A DNA stretch of 64,000 bases, taken from the NCBI RefSeq assembly GCF_018383905.1, contig NZ_JAGYWA010000004.1:372001-436000 (forward strand), in the 5' to 3' direction. Under the pieces are notes generated by a model. That model was given only the letters and a program-made list of their open reading frames with translations, did no database searches and was not told the origin of the DNA. Of this stretch, positions 8,758 through 18,185 are shown in pieces (within the stretch, counting starts at the first letter, position 1; each line of letters opens with the position of its first letter). A program made the translations under genes and the position numbers. The stretch comes from Flavobacterium branchiicola (GTDB lineage: Bacteria; Bacteroidota; Bacteroidia; Flavobacteriales; Flavobacteriaceae).

Positions 8758-9828
8758 TTATTGAACCTTAACAGTCCATCCAAAAGTATCTTCAGAAAGT
8801 TTATTTTGAAGACTAGTAAGTTTTTCTTTTAAAAGAGAAGCATAAGAATTCTCGATTGGAGTCATTTCGTAATAAACATCCTGATAAGAGAATCCTTTAA
8901 TTACACTGATTACTGCTGCAGTTCCAGCTCCAAAGATTTCTTTTAATGATCCGTTTTTAGCAGCTTCAACTAATTCTGAAACTAATACCGGACGAACCTC
9001 TACATTAAGACCTTCTTTTTTAGCCATTTCGATCAAACTTTTTCTGGTAATACCATCTAAAATTCTTTCGCTTGTTGGAGCAGTCATTAAAGTATCGTTA
9101 ATTCTAAAGAAAACGTTCATTGTTCCCGCTTCTTCTAGTTTTGTGTGCGTTGCATCATCTGTCCAGATAACTTGTTGGAAACCATCTTTGTTAGCTAGAT
9201 TTGTTGGGTAAAATTGCGCAGCATAGTTCCCTGCAGCTTTTGCAGCACCAATTCCTCCGTTTGCAGCTCTACTATAATGTTCAGCAATAATTACTTTAAC
9301 CTCACCACCATAATATGATTTTGCAGGAGAAAGTAAGATCATAAATTTATATTCATCAGAAGGATTTGCAATAACCCCAGGGCCTGTAGCAATCATAAAA
9401 GGACGAATGTACATACTCGCTCCGTTTCCTCTCTGAATCCAGTCTTTGTCAATTTTTAATAATTCATTTAAACCTTCCATGAAAACATCCTGAGGAACTT
9501 CCGGCATAGCCATACGAACCGCAGATTTATTGAAACGCTCATAGTTTTCATCAGGTCTAAACAACCAAACATCATTATTTTCATCTTTGTAAGCTTTCAT
9601 TCCTTCAAAAATAGCTTGTCCATAATGAAAGACTTTAGAAGATGGATCCATTAAAATAGGAGCATAAGGCTTAATGACCGGAGTCTGCCATTGTCCGTTT
9701 TTATAATCACATTCAAATAAATGGTCTGTAAATACAGCACCAAAACTTAAGTTTTCAAAGTCTACAGAGCTTATCTTAGACGAATCAGCTTTTCTGATTT
9801 CAATTTTGCTTGTTTGAGTTGTACTCAT
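8758..9828 (-). CDS. ilvE: Branched-chain amino acid aminotransferase
   Basis: PLP-dependent class IV aminotransferase that interconverts Leu, Ile and Val with their 2-oxo acids, using 2-oxoglutarate/glutamate. 356 residues, the length of the longer BCAT-type enzymes. Visible landmarks: FHYGQAIFEGMKAY near residue 70; the PLP-lysine region GGIGAAKAAGNYAAQFYPT near residue 195; EEAGTMNVFFR near 230; and LDGITRKSLIEMA near 260. Cytoplasmic. It is a single gene between terminators. The 309 bases upstream (9829-10137) hold only a possible -7 box for ilvE near 9918-9925 (CAAAATTA on this strand) and the mnmD leader. Confidence 0.95.
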   Translation of the reverse strand: MSTTQTSKIEIRKADSSKISSVDFENLSFGAVFTDHLFECDYKNGQWQTPVIKPYAPILMDPSSKVFHYGQAIFEGMKAYKDENNDVWLFRPDENYERFNKSAVRMAMPEVPQDVFMEGLNELLKIDKDWIQRGNGASMYIRPFMIATGPGVIANPSDEYKFMILLSPAKSYYGGEVKVIIAEHYSRAANGGIGAAKAAGNYAAQFYPTNLANKDGFQQVIWTDDATHTKLEEAGTMNVFFRINDTLMTAPTSERILDGITRKSLIEMAKKEGLNVEVRPVLVSELVEAAKNGSLKEIFGAGTAAVISVIKGFSYQDVYYEMTPIENSYASLLKEKLTSLQNKLSEDTFGWTVKVQ

Positions 9829-10137
9829 AATTATGTAAAGTTTTTATCTAATTTGTATTCTCTCAGATGAAATTGTAAAGCAATGATCTGGTGAAGAATA
9901 GGTTTTGTTTAATGCAAAATTACGGAAAAATATATAATTTACTTGGTAAAACTGCATTAATTCCTGCTTTTGATTGAGATTTGTTTATCTTATAATAAAC
10001 CTAAAATTTTGGCGAAGTTTTATAAAGAATTTATGAAAAAAGTGTCGTTTTTTAAGGCTTTACGCATTTGTTTTGAGTAAATTTGACTGAGAAAATGAAT
10101 CGGAAAAAGGTAAAAAGTCATTGTAAAATTCGAAATT

Positions 10138-10803
10138 GTGAAAAGAGAAATAATTAAAACGCTAGATGGTTCAACCACAATTCATTTGGAAGAGTGGAAT
10201 GAAAGTTATCACTCCAAACATGGCGCAATTCAGGAAGCTAAGCATGTATTTATAATGAATGGTTTATCACTATTCGAAAATAATCCTGTGACTATTCTTG
10301 AAATTGGTTTTGGAACAGGTTTAAATGCTTTTATCACTTTTTTAGAATCAGAGCAAAAACAACAACCAATAGATTATGTTGGAGTAGAAGCCTATCCGGT
10401 AAATGCGGAAGAGGTTTTGGCGATGAATTATGTTGCCGAATTAGAAGCATTGGAATTTGATAACATTTTTGAAAAAATGCATAAATGTGAATGGAATGAG
10501 AAAACCGAACTTAGCAGCCGTTTCTCGTTAACCAAAAGAAAACAATTTTTTGATGAAATCGACGATTTTGAAATTTTTGATTTGATTTACTTTGATGCCT
10601 TTGGATATCGCGTGCAACCAGAATTGTGGAGTACTGAGATTTTTCAGAAAATGTACAATAGTTTAAAGCCTAATGGTGTTCTGGTAACATATGCAGCGCG
10701 CGGAGTTGTTAAAAGAAGTATGATTTCGGTTGGGTTTACAGTCGAAAAATTAGCAGGTCCTCCGGGAAAACGAGAAATGTTTCGTGCTTTTAAAAAGTTA
10801 TAA
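10138..10803 (+). CDS. mnmD: tRNA mnm5s2U biosynthesis methyltransferase MnmD
   Basis: SAM-dependent methyltransferase that carries out the last step from nm5(s2)U34 to mnm5(s2)U34 in the wobble position of certain tRNAs. 221 residues, single-domain MnmD without the MnmC FAD domain. Landmarks: EIGFGTGLNAF (SAM site), VGVEAYPV, DLIYFDAFGYRVQPELW and the C-terminal LAGPPGKREMFRA. The start is GTG at 10138; the next residues KREIIKTLDGSTT match the family's usual beginning and no nearby upstream ATG is in frame. Confidence 0.92.
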   Translation: MKREIIKTLDGSTTIHLEEWNESYHSKHGAIQEAKHVFIMNGLSLFENNPVTILEIGFGTGLNAFITFLESEQKQQPIDYVGVEAYPVNAEEVLAMNYVAELEALEFDNIFEKMHKCEWNEKTELSSRFSLTKRKQFFDEIDDFEIFDLIYFDAFGYRVQPELWSTEIFQKMYNSLKPNGVLVTYAARGVVKRSMISVGFTVEKLAGPPGKREMFRAFKKL

Positions 10804-10969
10804 CTTAGCTATTTAGAAAGATTCTAAATTGATATATGTTTACTAAGAAAACGTATTCGTTTATAAATTTTTTAAAAAAATAAGTTAAAAATAATCTTTA
10901 TATAGCATATTTGTTTAATTTTGGTGCGAGTTTGAAAATATAGATAACCCCCGAAAATCTTATTTTATT

Positions 10970-11167
10970 ATGTCAAAAATGATGTTTGATTACACGAAAT
11001 CAATACTTGAGAGAGTTAGTTTCGATCCGATACTTTTCTGCAAAGAATTAGAAAAAGCTATCAAAACACTGTTACCTTATGAAATGGAACAATTGCAAGA
11101 ATGGTTGTTAAATTTTATAATTGAGAAACCAGAATTAAAACAAAGTCTACTACTGATTAAAGTATAG
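10970..11167 (+). CDS. Small hypothetical protein
   Basis: 65 residues, soluble, mostly helical and mildly acidic (FCKELEKAIKTLLPYEMEQLQEWLLNF in its middle). No known family, but the reading frame is clean and ends just before a strong terminator. An AT-rich leader with a near-consensus -7 box (CATATTTG near 10910) precedes it. Small proteins of this kind are frequent next to stress genes in Flavobacterium. Confidence 0.6.
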   Translation: MSKMMFDYTKSILERVSFDPILFCKELEKAIKTLLPYEMEQLQEWLLNFIIEKPELKQSLLLIKV

Positions 11168-11168
11168 A

Positions 11169-11197
11169 AAAAAGGAGCCAATTGGCTCCTTTTTTTA
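11169..11197. terminator. Bidirectional terminator (perfect 18-bp palindrome)
   Basis: AGGAGCCAATTGGCTCCT at 11173-11190 is a perfect palindrome followed by a T run and preceded by an A run. It lies between the small plus-strand gene and the end of oxyR. Confidence 0.8.
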
Positions 11198-11199
11198 TT

Positions 11200-12141
11200 T
11201 TATTTCTTTTGTAGTGGACTAATGATTTGAACATTTTGAAAAACAATGGCTCCTTTTACTACTCCGGAGATTGTAGATCTTAATGCATCAATGATTTGCA
11301 TTTTTAATTCGCTTTTAGGGTAAATTAAACTTACCTCGCGAGCGGGTTTTGGTTCCTTAAAGTTACGCAGTTTTAGCTTATCGGATTCCTTTAGATCCAA
11401 GGTGTGCAAATACGGAAGTAGTGTTGTACCAAGACCTTCATCGGCTAATTTAATTAAGGTTTCAAAGCTTCCACTTTGAATCTGAAAATTATTTTGATCG
11501 ATATCAGAAACGTTTTTGCATAAATTTAAAATTCCATCTCTAAAACAATGTCCGTCCTGTAAAAGTAAAATTTCATTTAAGTTTAGATCCGTCACTTCAA
11601 TTTCTTCTTTCTGAAAACTTGCGTGGTGCTCCGGAATATAAGCTACAAAAGGTTCGAAATAAAGGACAATTTCTTTGATTTTTTCATCTTCAAGTGGCGT
11701 TGCAGCAATGGCAGCATCAAGATGACCATTTTTTAGTTTTACAATAATTTCATCTGTATTAAGCTCTTCAATTAAAAGCTTAACTTTTGGATATTTTTTA
11801 ATGAAATTATTCAGGAACATTGGTAAAAGCGTTGGCATAATGGTCGGGATAATACCCAAACGAAATTCACCTCCAATAAAACCTTTTTGCTGTTCTACGA
11901 TATCTTTAATTCTATCCGCTTCGTTTACAATATTCTTAGCCTGATTTACAATTTTTTGACCAATATCGGTAAGCTGAATAGGTTTTTTACTTCGGTCGAA
12001 AATTAAAATATTAAGCTCTTCTTCAATTTTCTGAATTTGCATGCTTAATGTTGGCTGCGTCACAAAGCATTTTTCGGCAGCAAGGGTAAAATTCTTATGT
12101 TCGGCAACTGCTAATACATATTGTAGTTGAGTTATAGTCAT
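11200..12141 (-). CDS. oxyR: OxyR-type hydrogen peroxide regulator (LysR family)
   Basis: 313 residues: an N-terminal LysR helix-turn-helix (residues 1-60, FTLAAEKCFVTQPTLSMQIQKIEEEL) and a periplasmic-binding-protein-like effector domain. Two cysteines, C199 and C208, lie in DGHCFRDGILNLC and match the position and spacing of the E. coli OxyR redox switch, so a peroxide-sensing role is well supported. It is divergent from dps, a classic OxyR target, across 110 bases; operator sites should be in that gap. Confidence 0.93.
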   Translation of the reverse strand: MTITQLQYVLAVAEHKNFTLAAEKCFVTQPTLSMQIQKIEEELNILIFDRSKKPIQLTDIGQKIVNQAKNIVNEADRIKDIVEQQKGFIGGEFRLGIIPTIMPTLLPMFLNNFIKKYPKVKLLIEELNTDEIIVKLKNGHLDAAIAATPLEDEKIKEIVLYFEPFVAYIPEHHASFQKEEIEVTDLNLNEILLLQDGHCFRDGILNLCKNVSDIDQNNFQIQSGSFETLIKLADEGLGTTLLPYLHTLDLKESDKLKLRNFKEPKPAREVSLIYPKSELKMQIIDALRSTISGVVKGAIVFQNVQIISPLQKK

Positions 12142-12251
12142 TTTGATAGTAATTTTTGATGCAAAAATAAGAAAATATAATTTTTTTTTATAATTTTTTT
12201 GAAGAAGTTCCCTTAAATTTGTAGTAAACTTAGTTATAAAAAAAGAAGATT
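12142..12251. promoter_or_regulatory. Divergent oxyR/dps promoter region
   Basis: For dps there is TAAATTTG at 12214-12221, a perfect TAnnTTTG -7 box, 30 bases before the start. For oxyR the opposite strand has TATTTTTG near 12161-12168. The middle is a long T/A tract. OxyR binding here is inference from gene layout. Confidence 0.6.
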
Positions 12252-12731
12252 ATGAAAACGAATATTTTAGGATTACCTGTAAAAGAGTCAGAGTTATTAG
12301 TAAAAGAGTTAAATGTTTTATTGTCTAATTTTCAAGTTTATTATCAAAATTTGAGAGGAATTCACTGGAACATCCGTGGAAAACGCTTCTTTGATTTACA
12401 TGTAAAATTCGAAGAATTATACACAGATGCTCAATTAAAAATCGATATGATAGCTGAGAGAGTTTTAACTATAGGAGGAACTCCATTACATACATTTGAA
12501 GATTATATTAAAAACAACAAATTAGCTGTTGGGAAAAATATTTCAAATGACGAAAAAGCAGTGCATTTAATTGTGAATTCATTGTCAGATTTGTTGAAAA
12601 TTGAGAGAGAAATATTAAATCAATCTGCCGAAATCAATGATGAAGGAACAAATTCTATGATGAGCGACTTCATTGCAGAGCAGGAAAAAACAATTTGGAT
12701 GATGAATGCATGGCTTGAAGAAGAGCTTTAA
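12252..12731 (+). CDS. dps: Dps-family ferritin-like DNA-protection protein
   Basis: Mini-ferritin that oxidises Fe(II) with H2O2 inside a 12-subunit shell. 159 residues with the ferroxidase signature at the subunit interface: NLRGIHWNIRGKRFFDLHVKFEELYTDA (His and Asp/Glu ligands, about residues 34-61). The rest of the four-helix bundle follows. Divergent from oxyR, so induction by peroxide is expected. A terminator follows. Confidence 0.93.
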   Translation: MKTNILGLPVKESELLVKELNVLLSNFQVYYQNLRGIHWNIRGKRFFDLHVKFEELYTDAQLKIDMIAERVLTIGGTPLHTFEDYIKNNKLAVGKNISNDEKAVHLIVNSLSDLLKIEREILNQSAEINDEGTNSMMSDFIAEQEKTIWMMNAWLEEEL

Positions 12732-12752
12732 TGTGTTGTAAATAAATGAATT

Positions 12753-12790
12753 AAAAGCAGAATATTCTCTTTAGATTATTCTGCTTTTTT
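12753..12790 (+). terminator. Hairpin terminator of dps
   Basis: AAAAGCAGAATA pairs with TATTCTGCTTTT, followed by a T run, 22 bases past the dps stop. Confidence 0.75.
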
Positions 12791-12863
12791 ATTTATGTTA
12801 AATTTCTATAAAAATTTTTGCTTCACGCTTTGATTTTATTTGTTAAAACTTATTTTTGTTGCA

Positions 12864-13148
12864 ATGAAATTAGTTGCTCGCATATTATTATTCATATTCA
12901 TTGCTTTCTTATCGACGCCTACAATTGTAACGTTGATTAAGAAAAACAGTGATACGTCTATATTTTTCAGTTTTTCTGAAGAGGAGCACTCACATAAAGA
13001 ACTTAAGGCTGCTGTTTATCCAGCAATACTTCAACATGAAGTAGTAATGCCGGTTTATATTGAAAAAAAGACTATAGTGTCTGAAAATATTGTAAAACTA
13101 GACAATATTTCTCCGAGCATATTTGCTCCACCTCCAAACTTGGTATAA
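12864..13148 (+). CDS. Small membrane/secreted hypothetical protein
   Basis: 94 residues from the ATG at 12864; a TTG eight codons upstream (12840) is less likely. One hydrophobic segment (LVARILLFIFIAFLSTP) is followed by a polar, His-containing part. No recognised family. It lies 81 bases before the SulP transporter gene on the same strand and could be co-transcribed with it. Confidence 0.6.
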   Translation: MKLVARILLFIFIAFLSTPTIVTLIKKNSDTSIFFSFSEEEHSHKELKAAVYPAILQHEVVMPVYIEKKTIVSENIVKLDNISPSIFAPPPNLV

Positions 13149-13229
13149 TACTTCCGATTATTTTGAACCTGAACTGCATTTGAAGAAGTGCGGTTAATCT
13201 TTAATGAATAATTTTTTTAGTATTGTATT

Positions 13230-14879
13230 ATGACAAAAAAAATCAATCTTTTTGCCAACCTTAAATCTGATTTTGCTTCAGGTTTAGTGGTTTTCTTGGT
13301 GGCTCTTCCATTGTGTTTAGGTATTGCAATGGCTTCTGGAGCGCCTTTATTTTCTGGAATTATAGCGGGTGTAGTAGGCGGTATAATAGTTGGGTACCTG
13401 AGCCAATCGCATATTAGTGTTTCCGGACCAGCTGCCGGATTAACAGCAATTATATTAACAGCTATTACCGATTTTGGAGCCTTTGATGTGTTTTTACTGT
13501 CAGTATTTATTGCAGGATTAATTCAATTAGCATTAGGGTTTTTAAAAGCCGGAAGTATCTCAAATTATTTTCCAACAAATGTTATTGAGGGAATGCTTGC
13601 AGGTATCGGAATTATTATCATTCTGAAACAAATACCACACGCTTTTGGTTATGATGCCGATTTTGAAGGAGATCAGGCATTTATTCAAAACGATGGCAGT
13701 AACTCTTTTTCATTCTTGTTTGATTTATTAAATCATATCCAGCTTGGTGCCGTTGTTGTTTCATTGGTTTCATTAGTTATATTGATTTCATGGGATAAAG
13801 TTTCTTTTTTAAAGAAATTAAAACTTGTGCCGGGAGCTCTTGTAGCTGTTATTGTGGGAGTGTTGTTGAATGAGTTTTTTGTTTCGACAGGAAGTTCTCT
13901 GGCAATTGCAAAAGAGCATTTGGTTTCCTTACCGGTTCCAAAATCTTTTGACGAATTCAAGGCAATTATTGTAACACCAAATTTCTCGGCAGTGACAAAC
14001 CCACAGGTTTGGGTTGTTGCCGTTACAATTGCTATCGTTGCTTCTATCGAAACGCTTTTATGTATTGAAGCTTCAGATAGAATGGACGTACAAAAACGTT
14101 ATACTGATACCAATGTGGAGCTTAGAGCGCAAGGTGTTGGTAATATAATAAGTTCACTTTTAGGAGGTTTACCAATGACATCTGTTGTGGTAAGATCATC
14201 AGCAAATAATAATGCTGGTGCAAAATCTAAAATGTCAGCAATTATTCACGGTGTTCTTTTGTTAATCAGTGTTTTATCTGTTCCGGCTATTCTGAACAAG
14301 ATTCCATTGGCAACATTAGCAACCGTTTTAATTTTAGTAGGTTATAAATTAGCCAAACCAGCAACCTTTATGCATTTCTGGGAAAAGGGTAAATATCAAT
14401 TTATTCCTTTTATTGCAACCTTGGTCTTTGTTGTTGCAACAGATTTGCTAAAAGGTGTTGCGTTGGGCATCATTATAAGTATTATTTTTGTTTTAAGAGG
14501 AAATCTAAAACGAGCTTACAACTTTAAAAAAGAAGAATATGAAGATGGAGACATCATTCACATTGATCTGGCTCAGGAAGTTTCATTTTTGAACAAAGCT
14601 GCTATAAAGCAAACTTTAAGCGAAATTCCTGAAAACTCAAAAGTAATTATCAATGCTCACGATACTGAGTATATTGCTCATGATGTTTTAGATTTAATTC
14701 GTGAGTTTAAAGAAACGCGTGCCATTGATGATAATATCAAAGTAAAGCTTAAAGGTTTTAAAGAAGCGTACGATTTAGAGAATACTCCAGAGAACAATAA
14801 TCACGTTACTATCGAGCATTATTATGATGTTGCCAAAAGAGCTTTGGTGAAAAAAGAAACTTTAAAAGAAGAGTTTTAA
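13230..14879 (+). CDS. SulP-family inorganic anion transporter (STAS domain)
   Basis: 549 residues. N-terminal membrane part of 10-14 helices with SulP landmarks (LPLCLGIAMASGAPLFSGIIAG near residue 27; SGPAAGLTAI near 65; LLGGLPMTSVVVRSSAN near 310). A cytoplasmic STAS-like domain starts around residue 445. Substrates in the family include sulfate, bicarbonate and other anions. A beta carbonic anhydrase begins 118 bases downstream on the same strand, so bicarbonate or dissolved inorganic carbon is the best guess; this rests on context, not on residues. Confidence 0.9.
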   Translation: MTKKINLFANLKSDFASGLVVFLVALPLCLGIAMASGAPLFSGIIAGVVGGIIVGYLSQSHISVSGPAAGLTAIILTAITDFGAFDVFLLSVFIAGLIQLALGFLKAGSISNYFPTNVIEGMLAGIGIIIILKQIPHAFGYDADFEGDQAFIQNDGSNSFSFLFDLLNHIQLGAVVVSLVSLVILISWDKVSFLKKLKLVPGALVAVIVGVLLNEFFVSTGSSLAIAKEHLVSLPVPKSFDEFKAIIVTPNFSAVTNPQVWVVAVTIAIVASIETLLCIEASDRMDVQKRYTDTNVELRAQGVGNIISSLLGGLPMTSVVVRSSANNNAGAKSKMSAIIHGVLLLISVLSVPAILNKIPLATLATVLILVGYKLAKPATFMHFWEKGKYQFIPFIATLVFVVATDLLKGVALGIIISIIFVLRGNLKRAYNFKKEEYEDGDIIHIDLAQEVSFLNKAAIKQTLSEIPENSKVIINAHDTEYIAHDVLDLIREFKETRAIDDNIKVKLKGFKEAYDLENTPENNNHVTIEHYYDVAKRALVKKETLKEEF

Positions 14880-14997
14880 AACAATTTAAATAAATTATAC
14901 GATTTCTATTGCGTCTAGACTGTCAAAATTTAGGTAACTTTACACTAATCTTTTGATATGTCTAAACGTATAGAGATTCCATTAAAAAAATAAAAAA

Positions 14998-15633
14998 ATG
15001 AGAAAATTTTATGAGCAGTTATTAGAGAACAATAAAAAGTGGGTGGAGACTTCATTAGCAAAAGACCCTAATTATTTTTCTGATCTGGCAAAGGGACAAC
15101 AACCTCCATTATTATGGATTGGATGTTCTGACAGCCGTGTTCCTGCAAACGAAATTGTTGGTGCAAAACCAGGTGAAGTTTTTGTTCACCGTAACATTGC
15201 AAACATGGTAGTACATTCTGATATGAATATGCTAAGTGTTTTGGATTATGCAGTAAATGTTTTAAAAATAAAGCATATTATTGTTTGCGGACATTACGGT
15301 TGTGGTGGTGTAAAAGCAGCAATGGGTAATCAATCTGTTGGAATTATCGATAACTGGATTCGTCATATTAAAGATGAATATCGTTTGCATGATAAATACC
15401 TTAATTCAATTGAGGACGAAACAGAACGTTTTAATGCTTTTGTTGAAATTAATGCTAAAGAACAAGTTTATAATTTAGCTAAAACTTCAATCGTTCAGGG
15501 AGCATGGAAAAACGGACAGGACCTAATGCTTCACGGATGGGTTTACGGATTAAATTCAGGATTTGTAACCGATCTAAATGTAACAATTAGTTCGAATGAT
15601 GAATTAGATACCGTTTATCAGTTAGATCTATAA
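14998..15633 (+). CDS. can: Beta-class carbonic anhydrase
   Basis: Zinc enzyme interconverting CO2 and bicarbonate in the cytoplasm. 211 residues. Zinc ligands are visible: C43 with D45 and R47 in GCSDSRV, then H99 and C102 in CGHYGCGG, essentially the E. coli Can numbering. It follows a SulP transporter by 118 bases, and such pairs are thought to supply bicarbonate for carboxylases or pH control. The 118-base gap may hold its own promoter. Confidence 0.95.
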   Translation: MRKFYEQLLENNKKWVETSLAKDPNYFSDLAKGQQPPLLWIGCSDSRVPANEIVGAKPGEVFVHRNIANMVVHSDMNMLSVLDYAVNVLKIKHIIVCGHYGCGGVKAAMGNQSVGIIDNWIRHIKDEYRLHDKYLNSIEDETERFNAFVEINAKEQVYNLAKTSIVQGAWKNGQDLMLHGWVYGLNSGFVTDLNVTISSNDELDTVYQLDL

Positions 15634-15643
15634 TAGAAATAAA

Positions 15644-15674
15644 AAAAATCGCCTTCAAAAAAGGCGTTTTTTTT
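15644..15674. terminator. Hairpin terminator between convergent genes
   Basis: CGCCTT (15650-15655) pairs with AAGGCG (15661-15666), flanked by A and T runs, between can and the minus-strand gene ending at 15675. Confidence 0.7.
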
Positions 15675-16877
15675 TTATTCGTTTTCATCCAGATTTTCAT
15701 TAAAAGCAGATGGTAACATTGTTGGGATAAACTTTATTAAAATAGGCAATAATAAACTGCCGCCCGGAAGTAAAAATATAGTCAGTGACGGAATTGTTTT
15801 GCAAATATCCAAAAGCTGTTTTTTTACTTTTTTCTTTTCTTTGGCATCCAGATCTCTTGTGGTAGAATAAGCCAAAAGAACCATCAATTCTTTACTCTGA
15901 ACAATTTCTTTTACCAGTCTGTTTTTGTTTCTTATAATCAATTTTACAACCGTGTGGGTCATTTGATCATAAAAATGTTTCACCGGATTGGAATAATTGA
16001 AATACGGGATTTTCTTTTTATGAGTAGTAATAAATTCATTTGTCGTTGCAATACTATGACTTACAAATTCATCTGAAACATGCATCATAGAGCCCAATGA
16101 ATATAAAAAGTAAGCTTCTTCATTTTCTACAACGCCATCACTCCATAAAGCCATTCCGGCCATATCGATCAAATAGTATTGCTCCAGTTTATTGCTAAAG
16201 TGCTCCAATTGTAAGGTTTCCAGAGTTTCAACCGTAACTTTAGAGAATTTAGAATAACGTATGGAAGCTTCAAACAATTTAATTAATAAATCATCGTGTT
16301 GTGATTTTATGGTTTTGGTTTTTAATGCCAGACCCACAATACCAAGTACCGTTTCTTCAATTCTTTTTAAATATTTTTCAGGAATATGACCATGTTCTAA
16401 ATATTGTCTGAATGCTAAAACATCAATAAATAATAAAGCATTAGTCACTAAATGTGAGAAGTTTTTACTAATGATGCTGTCATTAGTCTGAACTCTTTGG
16501 TCAATGATGTTTTCTAATGAAAGTGAAGGAGTGTCTTTTGGAAGTAAAATTTTAAACAAACTAAATCCTTCAGGATTCATTTCTTTATAGAATTTTAGAA
16601 CTTCTGAAATAAAGTTATTCGGTTCAGAACTTCTTTTTTCTAAACAAAAAACATGGTATAAGGTATTTAATAAGGCAACTTTAGAAATTTCGGTTTTAAA
16701 CCAGCCTTTTATCGAAATAGGAATTTGGGAATCAATAGCAATGATATGACCGTAAATGAACCCGGTTTCTCTCACTTTATAGTAGAACGAATCTGCAGTT
16801 TCAAAAGGAATTGCTTCTGAATACTTCTGCTCGCTAAAAAACTTATCTATCCAGCCTGGTGCTGATGCATTAATCAT
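15675..16877 (-). CDS. LETM1-related biofilm-associated family protein
   Basis: 400 residues. The start MINASAPGWIDKFF and the C-terminal FLLPGGSLLLPILIKFIPTMLPSAF match what I remember of the flavobacterial LETM1-related biofilm-associated family; the C-terminal piece resembles the conserved LETM1 motif. The middle, around residues 200-300, resembles a TerB-like helical domain (MAGMALWSDGVVENEEAYFLYSLG). No clear transmembrane segment except possibly near the C-terminus. Molecular role unknown. Confidence 0.75.
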   Translation of the reverse strand: MINASAPGWIDKFFSEQKYSEAIPFETADSFYYKVRETGFIYGHIIAIDSQIPISIKGWFKTEISKVALLNTLYHVFCLEKRSSEPNNFISEVLKFYKEMNPEGFSLFKILLPKDTPSLSLENIIDQRVQTNDSIISKNFSHLVTNALLFIDVLAFRQYLEHGHIPEKYLKRIEETVLGIVGLALKTKTIKSQHDDLLIKLFEASIRYSKFSKVTVETLETLQLEHFSNKLEQYYLIDMAGMALWSDGVVENEEAYFLYSLGSMMHVSDEFVSHSIATTNEFITTHKKKIPYFNYSNPVKHFYDQMTHTVVKLIIRNKNRLVKEIVQSKELMVLLAYSTTRDLDAKEKKKVKKQLLDICKTIPSLTIFLLPGGSLLLPILIKFIPTMLPSAFNENLDENE

Positions 16878-16938
16878 TAACTTTAATTTGAGGCTACAAA
16901 GCTACTTTTTTTTCTTGTTAAGAATTGACTTAAAATAA

Positions 16939-16973
16939 AATAACCACTAGATTTTGTGAAAATAGTGGTTATT
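16939..16973 (-). terminator. Hairpin terminator of sodC
   Basis: AATAACCACTA pairs exactly with TAGTGGTTATT around a 13-base loop, just past the sodC stop. Confidence 0.75.
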
Positions 16974-16983
16974 ATATGATTTT

Positions 16984-17511
16984 TTATTTGATGATTCCTG
17001 CACAAGCTACTCTTCCGCCTGCGTTTCCTGTTGGCTGAGTAACAAAATCATCTGTACCCTGATGCACAATCAGACCTTTTCCAAGAACATCTTTGGTTTC
17101 GTCTCCACAACCAACGCACCATTCATCAGTGGTTAATGTGATAGTTCCGTTACCTTTTGCATCAGCAGTAAAGTTTCCGATATCACCTTTGTGATATTCT
17201 GCAGAACCCCATTTCCCGTGTTTTTTAAACGTCGGATTCCAGTGTCCTCCGGCAGAACTTCCGTCTGCTGCAGAACAATCAGATTTTTCATGAATGTGAA
17301 TGGCATGAACTCCGGGTTGCAGACCAGCTACTTTTGCAACAAATGTTACTTTTCCGTTTTTCTCAGTAAATGTAGCCGTTCCGCTAACAGTACTGTTGCT
17401 TTTTGGCTCTAAATTTACGGTCAAAGTTTTGGCATCATTTGATTTTGTATTGGTCTTACAGCCAATAATTAAGGCTGTAATTATAGCGAAAGAAACAATT
17501 GCTTTTTTCAT
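16984..17511 (-). CDS. sodC: Copper/zinc superoxide dismutase, lipoprotein
   Basis: Converts superoxide to O2 and H2O2 in the periplasm. 175 residues with a lipoprotein signal (FAIITALIIGC). Metal and disulfide landmarks are present: GVHAIHIHEKSDC (two Cu His ligands and the Cys), GGHWNP, KKHGKWG, the Zn Asp region, LIVHQGTDDF, then GNAGGRVACG with the active-site Arg and second Cys. Complete and probably active. Single gene. Confidence 0.93.
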   Translation of the reverse strand: MKKAIVSFAIITALIIGCKTNTKSNDAKTLTVNLEPKSNSTVSGTATFTEKNGKVTFVAKVAGLQPGVHAIHIHEKSDCSAADGSSAGGHWNPTFKKHGKWGSAEYHKGDIGNFTADAKGNGTITLTTDEWCVGCGDETKDVLGKGLIVHQGTDDFVTQPTGNAGGRVACAGIIK

Positions 17512-17724
17512 AAGTGAGGCTTTTAAATTAAAGATTAAGTAAATTTAACATAAAAAAGCCGATATAAGAGGTGTTAAAAGTTAAATAAATCTAAAACTAT
17601 TACTCGCAATTTAATCTGATTTTCAGTTGAGAAGACAAAAATATTGTTTAAATTCGTATACGTTTTTAACGAAAATTTTCCCAAATACAGTTTTCTAATT
17701 CATTAATTTTTAATACTTAATATT

Positions 17725-18150
17725 ATGATGAAGAATTTTTTAATACTTGTTTTCTTTAGTAGTATATTAATTTCCTGCAAATGCAAAAAAGATGATTCAC
17801 TGTCAAAACTGGAAGGAAATTGGGAACTAAATTATATCGCCGAACCCACAGTTGATTTTGATGCTTTTTATCCAAATAAGAAACCGGCCATTAATTTTAA
17901 TGTAAAAGAAAATCATGTTTCCGGAAATAATGGTTGTAATTCATTTAATGGAAAACTGAGTGTAACAGGAAACAAAATAGATTTTACCCAGCCAATGGCC
18001 GTTACCAAAATGATGTGCATGGATGGGAAAGGAGAACAGGTTTTTATGAATACACTGAAACGAGTAACTTCATATGATGTCACAGATGATGGAAAAACCT
18101 TAAATTTTATTTCGGGCGATATTGCTACGATGCGGTTTACCAAAAAATAG
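17725..18150 (+). CDS. META/HslJ-like lipoprotein
   Basis: 141 residues with a lipoprotein signal (VFFSSILISC). The rest matches the META (HslJ) fold: LEGNWELNYI, VSGNNGCNSFNG, then ITxPMAxTKMMCMD and a closing MRFTK. The NGCN and M-C-M-D motifs are typical. The family is linked to heat shock and novobiocin resistance in E. coli, with no known biochemical activity. ATG codons at 17725 and 17728 are both possible starts. Confidence 0.85.
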   Translation: MMKNFLILVFFSSILISCKCKKDDSLSKLEGNWELNYIAEPTVDFDAFYPNKKPAINFNVKENHVSGNNGCNSFNGKLSVTGNKIDFTQPMAVTKMMCMDGKGEQVFMNTLKRVTSYDVTDDGKTLNFISGDIATMRFTKK

Positions 18151-18185
18151 AAATACGTTATTTAACTCTATTAAATTTATAAGTT

